Shown here piece by piece: positions 53,306 to 61,978 of a stretch of DNA of 64,000 bases. Below the pieces are notes generated by a model that made no database searches, was not told the origin of the DNA, and was given only the letters and a program-made list of their open reading frames with translations. Location: positions 1 to 64,000 of the forward strand of contig CAJLCI010000004.1 in the NCBI GenBank assembly GCA_905205065.1, written 5' to 3'. Position numbers and translations under genes: made by a program. Source of the DNA: an uncultured Eubacteriales bacterium. GTDB taxonomy: Bacteria > Bacillota > Clostridia > Oscillospirales > CAG-272. Every line of letters starts with the position of its first letter. Position 1 is the stretch's first letter.

Positions 53306-56020
53306 CTAATCATTTGCTTTCATCGATTCAACCATATCTATTTTCTTTAACTTTGGAAGCATAATCAAATCGACAACTGCAGAAAAGCCAAGCGTCATAA
53401 TTCCTGATATAAGATAACTGAAAGGTTTAACCGTTCTTCCGAACATCAAATCATTTACCTCCACGGTATGTATAACAAATGAGTGAAGAAACATTCCAGC
53501 TATAAATCCGGCTATTGTGCCAAGAATACACAAAATCATAATTTCACGGTAAATATACAAAGCCGTCTCATGGTTATAAAAGCCGAGCACTTTAATTGTT
53601 GCAAGTTCTTTTCGTCTCTCGCATATATTGACGCTTATCAGATTATAAAGAACAATTACCGCAAGTGCGCCCGACGCAATTATCAATACCACAACTATAT
53701 AATCAATACTTTTAACCGAATTTGAAAAATTGTCTCTGACATAATCAGAGAATGTCAGATACGATACCGATGAATTTTCAAGCAGCGCCGATGAAAAAGC
53801 GTCTTTTTCCTCCAAATCAATATCTCCGGAAACGGCAAGCACAGTTTTGCAGGAGTAATCTCCGAAGAGATTTCTGTAAATATCACTGTTTATATACGCG
53901 TATGCACCTACATAATTTTCTGCAACCGCGCTCACCCGGATAACCGCTTCTTCTCCTTTTTCGGAAATCAATGTAATCGTATCGCCTGCAGAAATTTCAA
54001 GAGTTTCACAGAGCTTTTCCGTCAGAACAATTCCATCGTCAAGTTTTATGGCTTCTCCACTTTTACGTTCCCTGATATTTATAAAGTCATAGATATTGCA
54101 GTCTTCTTTGGGCACAACAATATTCACACTTCCGGATTTTTCATTATGAGACATTACCGTTCCTGTCTCCATATTGAAATACCCCCATTTTTCAATTATG
54201 CCGGTATCGTTCATAAGCGAGACGAATTCCTCGTCCGGATCTGAAACGTCAAGGGTAACCGACAAATCATAGCGATATATATCCCCATATTGTTTGTCAA
54301 CAATATCTCCTATCGAATCTTTAATCCCGAATCCGGTCACAAGCAGCGCACAGCATCCTGCAACCCCGGCAACAGTCATAAACAACCGCTTTTTATATCT
54401 GAAAAGATTACGTGCAGTAATTTTCTGCGTAAACTTCATGCGTTTCCAGACTATTCCGATGTGTTCAAGCCACACTCGTTTTCCCGCTTTCGGAGCCTTG
54501 GGAAGCATCAGGGCAGATGGCCTTTCGGCAAGAGTATCACGGCACGCAAAAAACGTCGTCAGAACCACGATTGCTACAGACAAAGCGACAATAACAAACG
54601 CATAAACAGGTCTGAAAACAGCATTTATGGCAGGAATATTGTACATCATTCTGTATGCGTTACCGATTACCGTCGGAAAAATCTTAAACCCTATAGCAAC
54701 TCCCAGAATTCCGCCTGCCAAAGATGCAAGTGCGGCATATAAAATATAATAAATCATGACGGCTGACATAGAATATCCGAGCGAACGCAGAATTCCTATC
54801 TCACCGCGCTTTTCCTCTACCAGTCGCGTCATAGTGGTAAGCGATACAAGAGCTGCAACAAGATAGAAGAAAACCGGAAATACTTTAGAAAGAGCCTCCA
54901 CCTTTTCAACATCTCCGGAAAACGTAGTATAACCCGTGTTTGAAAATCTGTCTCCAAAATACCAGCGCGGCATTTCAAGCTCAGACAACTCGGCCTCTGA
55001 CTTTTCAAGCTCCTGACGTGCATCGGCAAAACTGTCATCCAGCTCCGACAACGCCCCCTGATACTCTTCCGATTCGGTATAATCGGGAATAGCTCCGTAT
55101 AACTGTACATACTGACCATACATAGATTCAAACATATCGGAAAAGTTTTTATCCAACTCGGTCTTTGCGTCATTATAATTGCTGTTATATTCCGACCATG
55201 CGAGATCCAGCTCTGTACGGGCATCGCTGTAAAGTTCATTATATCTTTCCTCCGAACGAATATCGGCAAGCCCTTCAAGCGACGATGTAAGATTATCAAT
55301 TAAATCTGCATATTCATCTCCGAAAATATCAAAATCATATGCGCCTTCGGCGAGCACATATATATCGGTAAAAAACTCAGTATCTATAGTACCCTCTCCG
55401 GCCATGATATACAATGAAACTGTGCCGGTTCCCACTGTACTCGGCTCACCTTTGATTGACATTGCAATCGGATTTTTCATAATTCCGACAACGGTAAATT
55501 CTTTAACCGCCAGCAAGTCATTATTATCAACTGTTATAATATCTCCGATTTCGTGATTGGAAACATACGAATTGCAGTCGGCTATAAGACATTCTCCGGC
55601 CGAAGACGGCAGTCTCCCCTCAGACAACTCCACCATTCCTATTGACGAATTTTCGCCCTCTCCGTAAACTGCGTCAGACATGTCCGACTCATAAATTCTC
55701 GCTACATAAGAATTTCCTTCTTCGTCTTTAACAGAGCTGTCAACAGTTTTAATTCCCACCGCATCCTCTACGCCTGAGTATGTACGTACAGCTTCGACAT
55801 CACTATCGGTTATCCCGGCGCTTCCCTTGATATCAATATCATATACGCGCATTCTTTCAAAATAATCAGACACCGTATCCTTCATATCAGGCGTTGTTGA
55901 TATAATTCCGGCAAGAAATCCTGCCCCAAGAGCGGTTATAGCAAGAATTGACAAAAAACGGTTAAGACTGCCCCTGAGATTGCGGAACATAAGCTTCCGA
56001 TAATTTTTACGTATACCCAT
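53306..56020 (-). CDS. FtsX/MacB-type ABC transporter permease
   Basis: A 904-residue permease of the FtsX-like family. Helix 1 (about 18-40, FLSILAITALGAGFLAGII) is followed by a long extracytoplasmic region with a coiled coil (AELDxxx and QELEKSEAELSELEM near 320-345), then a helix cluster (about 370-490) and a second FtsX unit with further helices at the C-terminus. Such permeases, with a cytoplasmic ATPase, act as export or mechanotransmission machines for peptides, lipids or cell-wall enzymes. The start is the ATG at 56020, which overlaps the ATPase stop as TAATG; the GTG at 56026 is the alternative. Confidence 0.88.
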   Translation of the reverse strand: MGIRKNYRKLMFRNLRGSLNRFLSILAITALGAGFLAGIISTTPDMKDTVSDYFERMRVYDIDIKGSAGITDSDVEAVRTYSGVEDAVGIKTVDSSVKDEEGNSYVARIYESDMSDAVYGEGENSSIGMVELSEGRLPSSAGECLIADCNSYVSNHEIGDIITVDNNDLLAVKEFTVVGIMKNPIAMSIKGEPSTVGTGTVSLYIMAGEGTIDTEFFTDIYVLAEGAYDFDIFGDEYADLIDNLTSSLEGLADIRSEERYNELYSDARTELDLAWSEYNSNYNDAKTELDKNFSDMFESMYGQYVQLYGAIPDYTESEEYQGALSELDDSFADARQELEKSEAELSELEMPRWYFGDRFSNTGYTTFSGDVEKVEALSKVFPVFFYLVAALVSLTTMTRLVEEKRGEIGILRSLGYSMSAVMIYYILYAALASLAGGILGVAIGFKIFPTVIGNAYRMMYNIPAINAVFRPVYAFVIVALSVAIVVLTTFFACRDTLAERPSALMLPKAPKAGKRVWLEHIGIVWKRMKFTQKITARNLFRYKKRLFMTVAGVAGCCALLVTGFGIKDSIGDIVDKQYGDIYRYDLSVTLDVSDPDEEFVSLMNDTGIIEKWGYFNMETGTVMSHNEKSGSVNIVVPKEDCNIYDFINIRERKSGEAIKLDDGIVLTEKLCETLEISAGDTITLISEKGEEAVIRVSAVAENYVGAYAYINSDIYRNLFGDYSCKTVLAVSGDIDLEEKDAFSSALLENSSVSYLTFSDYVRDNFSNSVKSIDYIVVVLIIASGALAVIVLYNLISVNICERRKELATIKVLGFYNHETALYIYREIMILCILGTIAGFIAGMFLHSFVIHTVEVNDLMFGRTVKPFSYLISGIMTLGFSAVVDLIMLPKLKKIDMVESMKAND

Positions 56021-56739
56021 TACCACTCAATCTCCTCTGCAGCTACAGGTGTAGCATTTACAGTAACTTCTGTAATTTTCCCGTTCTTTACCCTTATAAC
56101 CCTGTCCGCCATCGCCGCAATTGCAGAATTATGGGTAATAATAATTGTGGTTTTATTCATTTCATGGCATGTCTGTTCCAAAAGCTTAAGAATACTTTTT
56201 CCGGTATTGTAATCAAGAGCTCCCGTAGGTTCGTCGCATAAAAGAAGTTTTGGATTTTTCGCAAGCGCGCGGGCAATTGAAACACGCTGCTGCTCCCCTC
56301 CCGAAAGCTGTGCGGGAAAGTTATACATCCGTTCGGACAAACCCACCATATCCAGCGTCTGCGCCGCATCAAGCGGTTTTTTACATATCTCGGAAGCAAG
56401 CTCGACATTCTCAAGCGCAGTCAGATTCTGCACGAGATTGTAAAACTGAAAGACAAAACCAATGTCATATCTCCGATATTCCGTAAGTTTCTTCTGGTTA
56501 TATGATGAAATTTCTGAGCCGTCAAGATAAATCTTTCCCTCGTCAAGCGAATCCATTCCTCCGAGGATATTCAAAAGCGTCGTTTTACCTGCGCCGCTCG
56601 GACCCAATACAACACAAAATTCTCCTTCAGCAACCTCGAAACTTGCGCCGTCAAGCGCACGGATAACGTTGTCACCGGATTTATATATCTTTGAAACACT
56701 ATCAAATAAAACAAAGTCGCTTTTTAATTTGCTCTCCAT
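56020..56739 (-). CDS. MacB/LolD-family ABC transporter ATPase
   Basis: A 239-residue ATPase partner of the FtsX-like permease. Seen: Walker A GPSGAGKTTLLNILGGMDSL, Q-loop FVFQFYNLV, signature LSGGEQQRVSIARALA, Walker B LLLCDEPTGALD and the switch histidine in THNS. It is translationally coupled to the permease (TAATG). No two-component system such as BceRS lies next to it, so antibiotic-peptide resistance cannot be inferred. Confidence 0.93.
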   Translation of the reverse strand: MESKLKSDFVLFDSVSKIYKSGDNVIRALDGASFEVAEGEFCVVLGPSGAGKTTLLNILGGMDSLDEGKIYLDGSEISSYNQKKLTEYRRYDIGFVFQFYNLVQNLTALENVELASEICKKPLDAAQTLDMVGLSERMYNFPAQLSGGEQQRVSIARALAKNPKLLLCDEPTGALDYNTGKSILKLLEQTCHEMNKTTIIITHNSAIAAMADRVIRVKNGKITEVTVNATPVAAEEIEW

Positions 56740-56822
56740 AACTATGACCTTTCCCTTTCATATATTTTCAAAGTATGTACAGATATAACGGCAATATAAA
56801 TCCGGTATACTTCCGGAAAAAA

Positions 56823-57010
56823 TTCAATAAGGAGCATAGCTTTATTATAAAGTCGTTCCGGCAGCGGATCCAACTACATCCGGAAAAAGTAAGTGAAACC
56901 TCCGCCTTCAAAGACGAACTCGTTTACAGATCAACTCGTTTACGGGTAAATGCCTTTACAGGTGAATGCCTTAACACACGAACGTCTTGCAGACGGCATC
57001 TCTCTTTTAG
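56823..57010. repeat. Dispersed intergenic element, copy C (longest)
   Basis: Left block ATAAGGAGCATAGCTTTATT, then GTCGTTCCGGCAGCGGATCC, CATCCGGAAAAAGTAAGTGAA and CCTCCGCC, then five units of exactly 16 nt starting at 56918, 56934, 56950, 56966 and 56982 (first two: ACTCGTTTACAGATCA and ACTCGTTTACGGGTAA), and the end ATCTCTCTTTTAG. It lies in the divergent gap between the ABC ATPase and the lipid kinase gene. Confidence 0.75.
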
Positions 57011-57306
57011 ATAATATAATTTGAAAAATTATTGTGTAATCATAAATTTCCGGTTATGCTGATAATTTTTTCCGCTGGTATATTAAAATTTATAGGTAAT
57101 TTAAATATACACCTTCTTTTTTAGTTATAAATGTCCTTTTTTTTAATTATTTCAATTTATTATGCTGTTTTACAAAACGCTTCATTACAATTAACATGAA
57201 ATTAACAAATAGTTTTTATAATAAAATAAAAACAACACAATTAGTCTATACACATCTGCAGCAAAAGCATTTAATATTTAATGACCAAAAAAGGAGCAGA
57301 TTAATA
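57011..57306. other. Spacer before the lipid kinase gene
   Basis: No gene visible; AT-rich stretch that must hold the promoter for the kinase at 57307 and for the ABC ATPase, but no box pair is convincing. Confidence 0.4.
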
Positions 57307-58212
57307 ATGAAAAAAACACTTTTACTTATTATGAATCCCCACGCTGGGGTAATGAAAGGAAAAGACAATTTATATACAATCTGCAATACACTATGCGCCG
57401 CCGATTTCGATGTAAATATAAGGATAACACAATCTCCTGGACACGCAATGTCAATAGCCCGTGAAGAAGGAACGAACTTTGAATACATTGTATGCTGCGG
57501 AGGAGACGGAACTCTACATGAGGTCGTCTGTGGGATGCAGCGCATACCGAACGAAAGTCGTCCCTTATTAGGATATATTCCCGCAGGAACAACAAATGAT
57601 TTTGCGCAAAATTTTGGGCTTTCACTTAACCCGGCAGAATCTGTAAAGAGAATTGTCGATCCTCAAATCGTGGATATTGACATTGGAAAATTCGGAGATA
57701 ATGAAAAAGGAGATAACTTTTTCACATATACCGCAGCGACAGGCGCATTTACAGACGCTTCGTACAGAACACCCCAAAAAACCAAAAATGCTATCGGATA
57801 TATGGCGTACATACTTGACGGAATTACGCATCTCGGAAATATTAAGCCTATTCATATGCGCATCACTGCAGGCAACAGAGTATTTGAGGACGATTATATC
57901 TTCGCTTCGGTTTCGAATTCTACAACTGTAGCCAAAATGATAAAAATTGACAAAATAGGCGTTGACATGTCAGATGGTTTATTTGAGCTCATTCTGATCA
58001 AAAATCCTCAGAACTTAAAGGATGCGGATACGATTGCCAAGAGCCTTCTTTCTCCGAACGATCCAAAATACGGACTTGTACGTGCGCAGGCAAGCAGTAT
58101 AAAATTTGAATTAGACAGTAAAACCGTATGGACACTTGACGGAGAGATGGCCATTGCTCAGAAATCCTTTACAATTTCATGTCTTAATAAGTCGCTGAAA
58201 TTTATCAAATAA
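57307..58212 (+). CDS. YegS/DgkB-type lipid kinase
   Basis: A 301-residue diacylglycerol kinase catalytic-domain protein. Seen: LLLIMNPHAGVMKGKDN near the N-terminus, the glycine-rich nucleotide site YIVCCGGDGTLHEVVCGM, YIPAGTTNDFAQNFGL, and the later DGEMAIAQKSFTI segment. It phosphorylates a lipid, probably diacylglycerol, returning it to phosphatidic acid. The frame is open to 57196, but AAAGGAGCAG before the ATG at 57307 fixes the start. Confidence 0.92.
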   Translation: MKKTLLLIMNPHAGVMKGKDNLYTICNTLCAADFDVNIRITQSPGHAMSIAREEGTNFEYIVCCGGDGTLHEVVCGMQRIPNESRPLLGYIPAGTTNDFAQNFGLSLNPAESVKRIVDPQIVDIDIGKFGDNEKGDNFFTYTAATGAFTDASYRTPQKTKNAIGYMAYILDGITHLGNIKPIHMRITAGNRVFEDDYIFASVSNSTTVAKMIKIDKIGVDMSDGLFELILIKNPQNLKDADTIAKSLLSPNDPKYGLVRAQASSIKFELDSKTVWTLDGEMAIAQKSFTISCLNKSLKFIK

Positions 58213-58271
58213 CTTCCGCTTTGAGTATTTTCGTAAAAATAAAAGAGTAGGTAATAATAACATAAATAATA

Positions 58272-58316
58272 CCGCCGCAGATTGTGAATACAATCTCCGG
58301 CGGCAATTTTGTTTTA
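58272..58316. terminator. Terminator after the lipid kinase gene
   Basis: CCGCCG plus AGATTGT (58272-58285) pairs with ACAATCT plus CGGCGG (58290-58303), one C-C mismatch, loop GAAT, followed by CAATTTTGTTTT. It is shared with the converging sigma gene region. Confidence 0.85.
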
Positions 58317-58323
58317 ATAGCTG

Positions 58324-61300
58324 TTACCTAGCTGTCTGTGTTTCTTCTAACGCTTTGTCCACATATAATTTAAAGCGTTCCTCGTTTCTTACAGAGTCGA
58401 ACCACTCCCAGCCGTGCGGAGCCGTCATGCCATAAAGCATTAAGCTCGGCTCTTCCTCGAACAAAGGCTTGTAGAAAATCGGCTCAAGAGTACCGTCGGG
58501 AAGTTTTATCACGGATTTTCCCTTTACGACTTTAATTCCGCCATAAATCAATGGATCTCCCACATCCATTTCTTCACCAGCTTCGATATCATTCCATTTA
58601 AAGAACAATCCAAATACCTTTTCAAGATATTCATAACCTTCATTCTTTTTGCCGCAACCGAAAAGAGCACATGCCGCCCGGAAATATGTAGATGAATAAT
58701 GCCCAAGCCAAGCGTCCGGAACTTCACCGTTTTCTCCAAGACCTTCCATAATACGTAATTTGTATTTATGCCATGCAAATGCCCTTTCCGGAACAGACCA
58801 ATATCGTCCGGGACGTCCTAAGAAATGACACAGAAGATTAAAATTATTTATATCGTGCAGCATACGGCTCTCGTTATGTTTGCCGGCCTTCCACAAATCG
58901 TCTTCAATAATTTCACCTTGAATTGTGTCATACCGTGTAATTACCGGAGGAAGCTCACGGATACCCGTACGATCGGAAAATATAATAATATCACCGTCTT
59001 CATCAGCAACATAGTTATATTCTGCAGCGCCCACATACCCGTCGGTAAGATTTACGGCATCATAACGGCGAAACATACCGTCTTCAAATGGCATATAACC
59101 TTTTCCTACGCCCTCATATGATGACAGTTCATATACAGCGATTCTCAATCCACCGCAATATTCGTTTTCTGTTCGAACAATCCCCACCCCTTCCGCAAAA
59201 TAATAAGTTTTATTCCCTCCGCGATATGCTAAACCATTGTCAAGCCCCGATATTTTCATAGAGAGCCTGAGACAGTTATCAAATGTTCCTGCCTTTGTTG
59301 ATATAATTCCGGCATTCTCGCAAGAGATTTGTGTTTTTACAGATTCATTGTCCAAGAAAGAATACTCAACAAGAGATGATACGCCGGCACGCCACTCATC
59401 GGACCAAATACAATTTGCCGAATCTTGAAGAATCCCGTAAATATCATTATAAAAAAGGGGAGTTTCAGCTGTACATAAATCGACTTCTCTCCATTCGAAA
59501 GACCAGTGAAAATCAAAATTTATAGAAATATTATCACTATTCTTTTTAACAGGATTTTTCGAGAAAAAATTCCAATGTCCCGTTGCGGTACAGTCTGGAT
59601 TAAGCTCCGTATCAGTTTCAAGAATTCGTGTAATAACTGAAACCGCAGATTTAGTATGGGCAATCTCCATAGGAGTTTTAGCAAGGATCTTTGCTCGTTC
59701 AGCCGCACCGTACACATCACATAGCTTTTGACCATTACCGATTTCCTTATAATACTCACAACGAATTTTCTGAATCATATCATACCATGAATTTTCATCA
59801 TATCTATGACGAACAATATCTTCCCAAGAAGCAATAAGAACCCTGTTTTCATCGGCGTAAGACACCTCAAACAAAAGCTCCGCCGATATAATATCCGACT
59901 GATATGCCGCTGTATATTCCCAGCTATTGCCGTGTGCAATTGGTATCAGTCCGCTTCCCCCCACAATTTTGTATGCAGAAAGAAGTTTCACATCGCTTAC
60001 TCCGTCAACAATATGCTCGTGCCTGACAACACCAATTCCGTCTTTATAATAGCTGCGACAAACAATCTTTCCCTTATTACTATATCTTTTATCACCATAA
60101 TATTTTGTAATCCATAGCTGACAATCCGAAAATATGCCCGCGGGAGTTTCAACAGTCTCGGTTTTACTTACAAAGGAGAGTTCCGTCCCATCACTGCCAA
60201 TATATGCTTCACCCACATTTATATCTGCAAATAATAGTCCGTCGCAAAGGCTTGAATTACGGAAAATTTTCATGCTATCCCTGTCAACTGAGTTCAGGGA
60301 TCCCCTTGTGATCCCCTCGGTTGTCCAATAACGAAGCTTTTTATCAGTTAATCTGAATTCATCAATATGTGAACCAATGAAATATTGCTTTTCAGATCTT
60401 TCTTTATAGTTTTCGGCCAAAATCTTATTTATTTTTCTCGTATACGGAACAAGTACATAGTATGCATCCCCAGGCGTCAATATCTCGCGTGCCTTATCAT
60501 AAGCTTTATCTCCCTCTGCGTCCCTGCCATCGCAAAAATAGCTATAGCCAAGCCAGAACCATTCTCTTCCGAGAGTCTTGCTTAGACCTGCTTTCTCAAG
60601 GCGGGGAATTTGCTTATTGCGAATAAAGTCAACCGCTCCGCTTTTCCAAAACTTTGCATCTTCTTTGGCCACGATATAAGACATCACCTCTTCGTTTTTA
60701 CCCTCGATCGCCGCGTCGGCAATTCTTTCGAGAAGCGCATCGTTTTTATCACCGGGAATCCACCACCAACCCCGAAGCAAAACATCAGCAAGCGCGTGAC
60801 TTTTGTCAACAGATTCAGGCAAATTCTCCACTTCGCGAAGAACATCACGGTAGACGGTTTCAAATCCTTTTTTATTGTTTTTGAATTGCCACTGCTTAAG
60901 CTCGGCAACCTTTTTCATAACACGCTGAATAAGTTTATCTCCGTACTTTTCGTTCATTGCACAAAGTTCCTTTCTAATTCGTTTTCTGCCATTATGGAGC
61001 TGCCATTTAACTGTCCCTTCGGAAATATGCATTTTATCGGCAATTTCCGCAATAGAAAGTCCGCCAAAATAATGTAGATCGATAATCTCTCGTACTTTGC
61101 CAGGCAATTTTCCAATGCTTTTTTTCAGCTCGTCATTTTCTTCGGATGATACATAAAGTTCAGCAGGATTTATTTCCTGCTCACGGATGACATTTAAATT
61201 CTCCGCAGTTTCAAGAGGCAGATAAGCGCGGAAACGCGTTACCATATTCAAAGCACAATTTTTCGCAATACGACATACCCATACGCCGAATTTGGCTCTC

Positions 61301-61503
61301 TCCTGCAAAGTATTTAATTTCATCCAAGCGGCAACAAAAGCATCCTGTGCCGCGTCTTCAGCCATATATTGATTATGAATAACGGAAACCGCAGAAGCAA
61401 TTACGGCGTTTTGGTAACGAACAATAAGAGCTTCAAATGCCCCCTGATCTCCTGCAAGTGTCAGCATAACCAAAGTTTCGTCGTTTACATTGTAATAGAA
61501 CAA
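58324..61503 (-). CDS. ECF sigma factor with a large repeated C-terminal region
   Basis: A 1059-residue protein. Residues 1-190 form an ECF sigma factor: region 2 (LTLAGDQGAFEALIVRYQNA, AAQDAFVAAWMKLNTLQ) and region 4 (IGKLPGKVREIIDLHYFGGL with SIAEIADKMHISEGTVKWQL). The remaining 860 residues are soluble, with no signal or transmembrane helix. Within them two diverged copies of a module recur: AGIFSDCQLWITK...GIGVVRHEHIVDG...LSAYKIVGGSGLIPI and AGTFDNCLRLSMK...GVGIVRTENEYCG...LSSYEGVGKGYMPF. Such fusions are known in Firmicutes without known function. The TTG start at 61503 is fixed by AAAGGAGG seven nt upstream; the longer ATG frame to 61578 lacks an SD. Confidence 0.85.
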   Translation of the reverse strand: MFYYNVNDETLVMLTLAGDQGAFEALIVRYQNAVIASAVSVIHNQYMAEDAAQDAFVAAWMKLNTLQERAKFGVWVCRIAKNCALNMVTRFRAYLPLETAENLNVIREQEINPAELYVSSEENDELKKSIGKLPGKVREIIDLHYFGGLSIAEIADKMHISEGTVKWQLHNGRKRIRKELCAMNEKYGDKLIQRVMKKVAELKQWQFKNNKKGFETVYRDVLREVENLPESVDKSHALADVLLRGWWWIPGDKNDALLERIADAAIEGKNEEVMSYIVAKEDAKFWKSGAVDFIRNKQIPRLEKAGLSKTLGREWFWLGYSYFCDGRDAEGDKAYDKAREILTPGDAYYVLVPYTRKINKILAENYKERSEKQYFIGSHIDEFRLTDKKLRYWTTEGITRGSLNSVDRDSMKIFRNSSLCDGLLFADINVGEAYIGSDGTELSFVSKTETVETPAGIFSDCQLWITKYYGDKRYSNKGKIVCRSYYKDGIGVVRHEHIVDGVSDVKLLSAYKIVGGSGLIPIAHGNSWEYTAAYQSDIISAELLFEVSYADENRVLIASWEDIVRHRYDENSWYDMIQKIRCEYYKEIGNGQKLCDVYGAAERAKILAKTPMEIAHTKSAVSVITRILETDTELNPDCTATGHWNFFSKNPVKKNSDNISINFDFHWSFEWREVDLCTAETPLFYNDIYGILQDSANCIWSDEWRAGVSSLVEYSFLDNESVKTQISCENAGIISTKAGTFDNCLRLSMKISGLDNGLAYRGGNKTYYFAEGVGIVRTENEYCGGLRIAVYELSSYEGVGKGYMPFEDGMFRRYDAVNLTDGYVGAAEYNYVADEDGDIIIFSDRTGIRELPPVITRYDTIQGEIIEDDLWKAGKHNESRMLHDINNFNLLCHFLGRPGRYWSVPERAFAWHKYKLRIMEGLGENGEVPDAWLGHYSSTYFRAACALFGCGKKNEGYEYLEKVFGLFFKWNDIEAGEEMDVGDPLIYGGIKVVKGKSVIKLPDGTLEPIFYKPLFEEEPSLMLYGMTAPHGWEWFDSVRNEERFKLYVDKALEETQTAR

Positions 61504-61804
61504 TATGCATCCTCCTTTTTCTTTTTTCGAAAATTTTCTATTCTTGTCTTGCGCGCTTGTTATATAGACACATTTCAAACTAAAAAGGTTGGGTAAAAAT
61601 AAATTTATTTAATTATACCACAGATTAGCTTTCCATTCACATAGATTTTCTCTCCGCTGAAACAATTTGCAGATGAGAGCGTTCGCAATTTTTGGCAGTA
61701 ACTTAACCAATGTCACAAATAAAAAATAACATTTTTATATCATTAGCATTGAATATATCGCAAGTTTGTGATAAAATATTTGTGATAAAATATCAGAAAG
61801 AATT
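61504..61804. other. Gene-free gap upstream of the sigma gene
   Basis: Divergent control region for the sigma factor and adenine deaminase genes. It contains TGTGGTATAATTAAAT on the minus strand, but no good -35 partner. Confidence 0.4.
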
Positions 61805-61932
61805 TCATAAGGAGCACAGCTCCGCTGTAAGACGTTATGAAGGCAGATTGTACCGACCGCAGGAAAAAAGGGAGCGAAGTCTGCATATGCAGAAGCGAAC
61901 GTCCTACAAACTCAGACATACCGCTTTTAGCG
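61805..61932. repeat. Dispersed intergenic element, copy D
   Basis: Left block ATAAGGAGCACAGCTCCGCT, with AAGACGTTATGAAGGC, then GATTGTACCGACCGCAGGAA and AAAAGGGAGCGAAGTCTG, units around GCGAACGTCCTACAAACTC, and the end CATACCGCTTTTAGC. The left block matches copy C. It lies directly upstream of adenine deaminase. Confidence 0.6.
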
Positions 61933-61978
61933 ATAGACACAAATTTTAAAATTCTCGGTTAAAGGTTGAGTACAATTT

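Noticed and set aside
53483..54742. Several plus-strand ORFs opposite the FtsX-like permease
   Set aside because: They are shadow frames of the permease, with no SD and no protein family signature.
56823..57010. CRISPR array from the 16-nt tandem units
   Set aside because: Units are directly adjacent without unique spacers and no cas genes are present.
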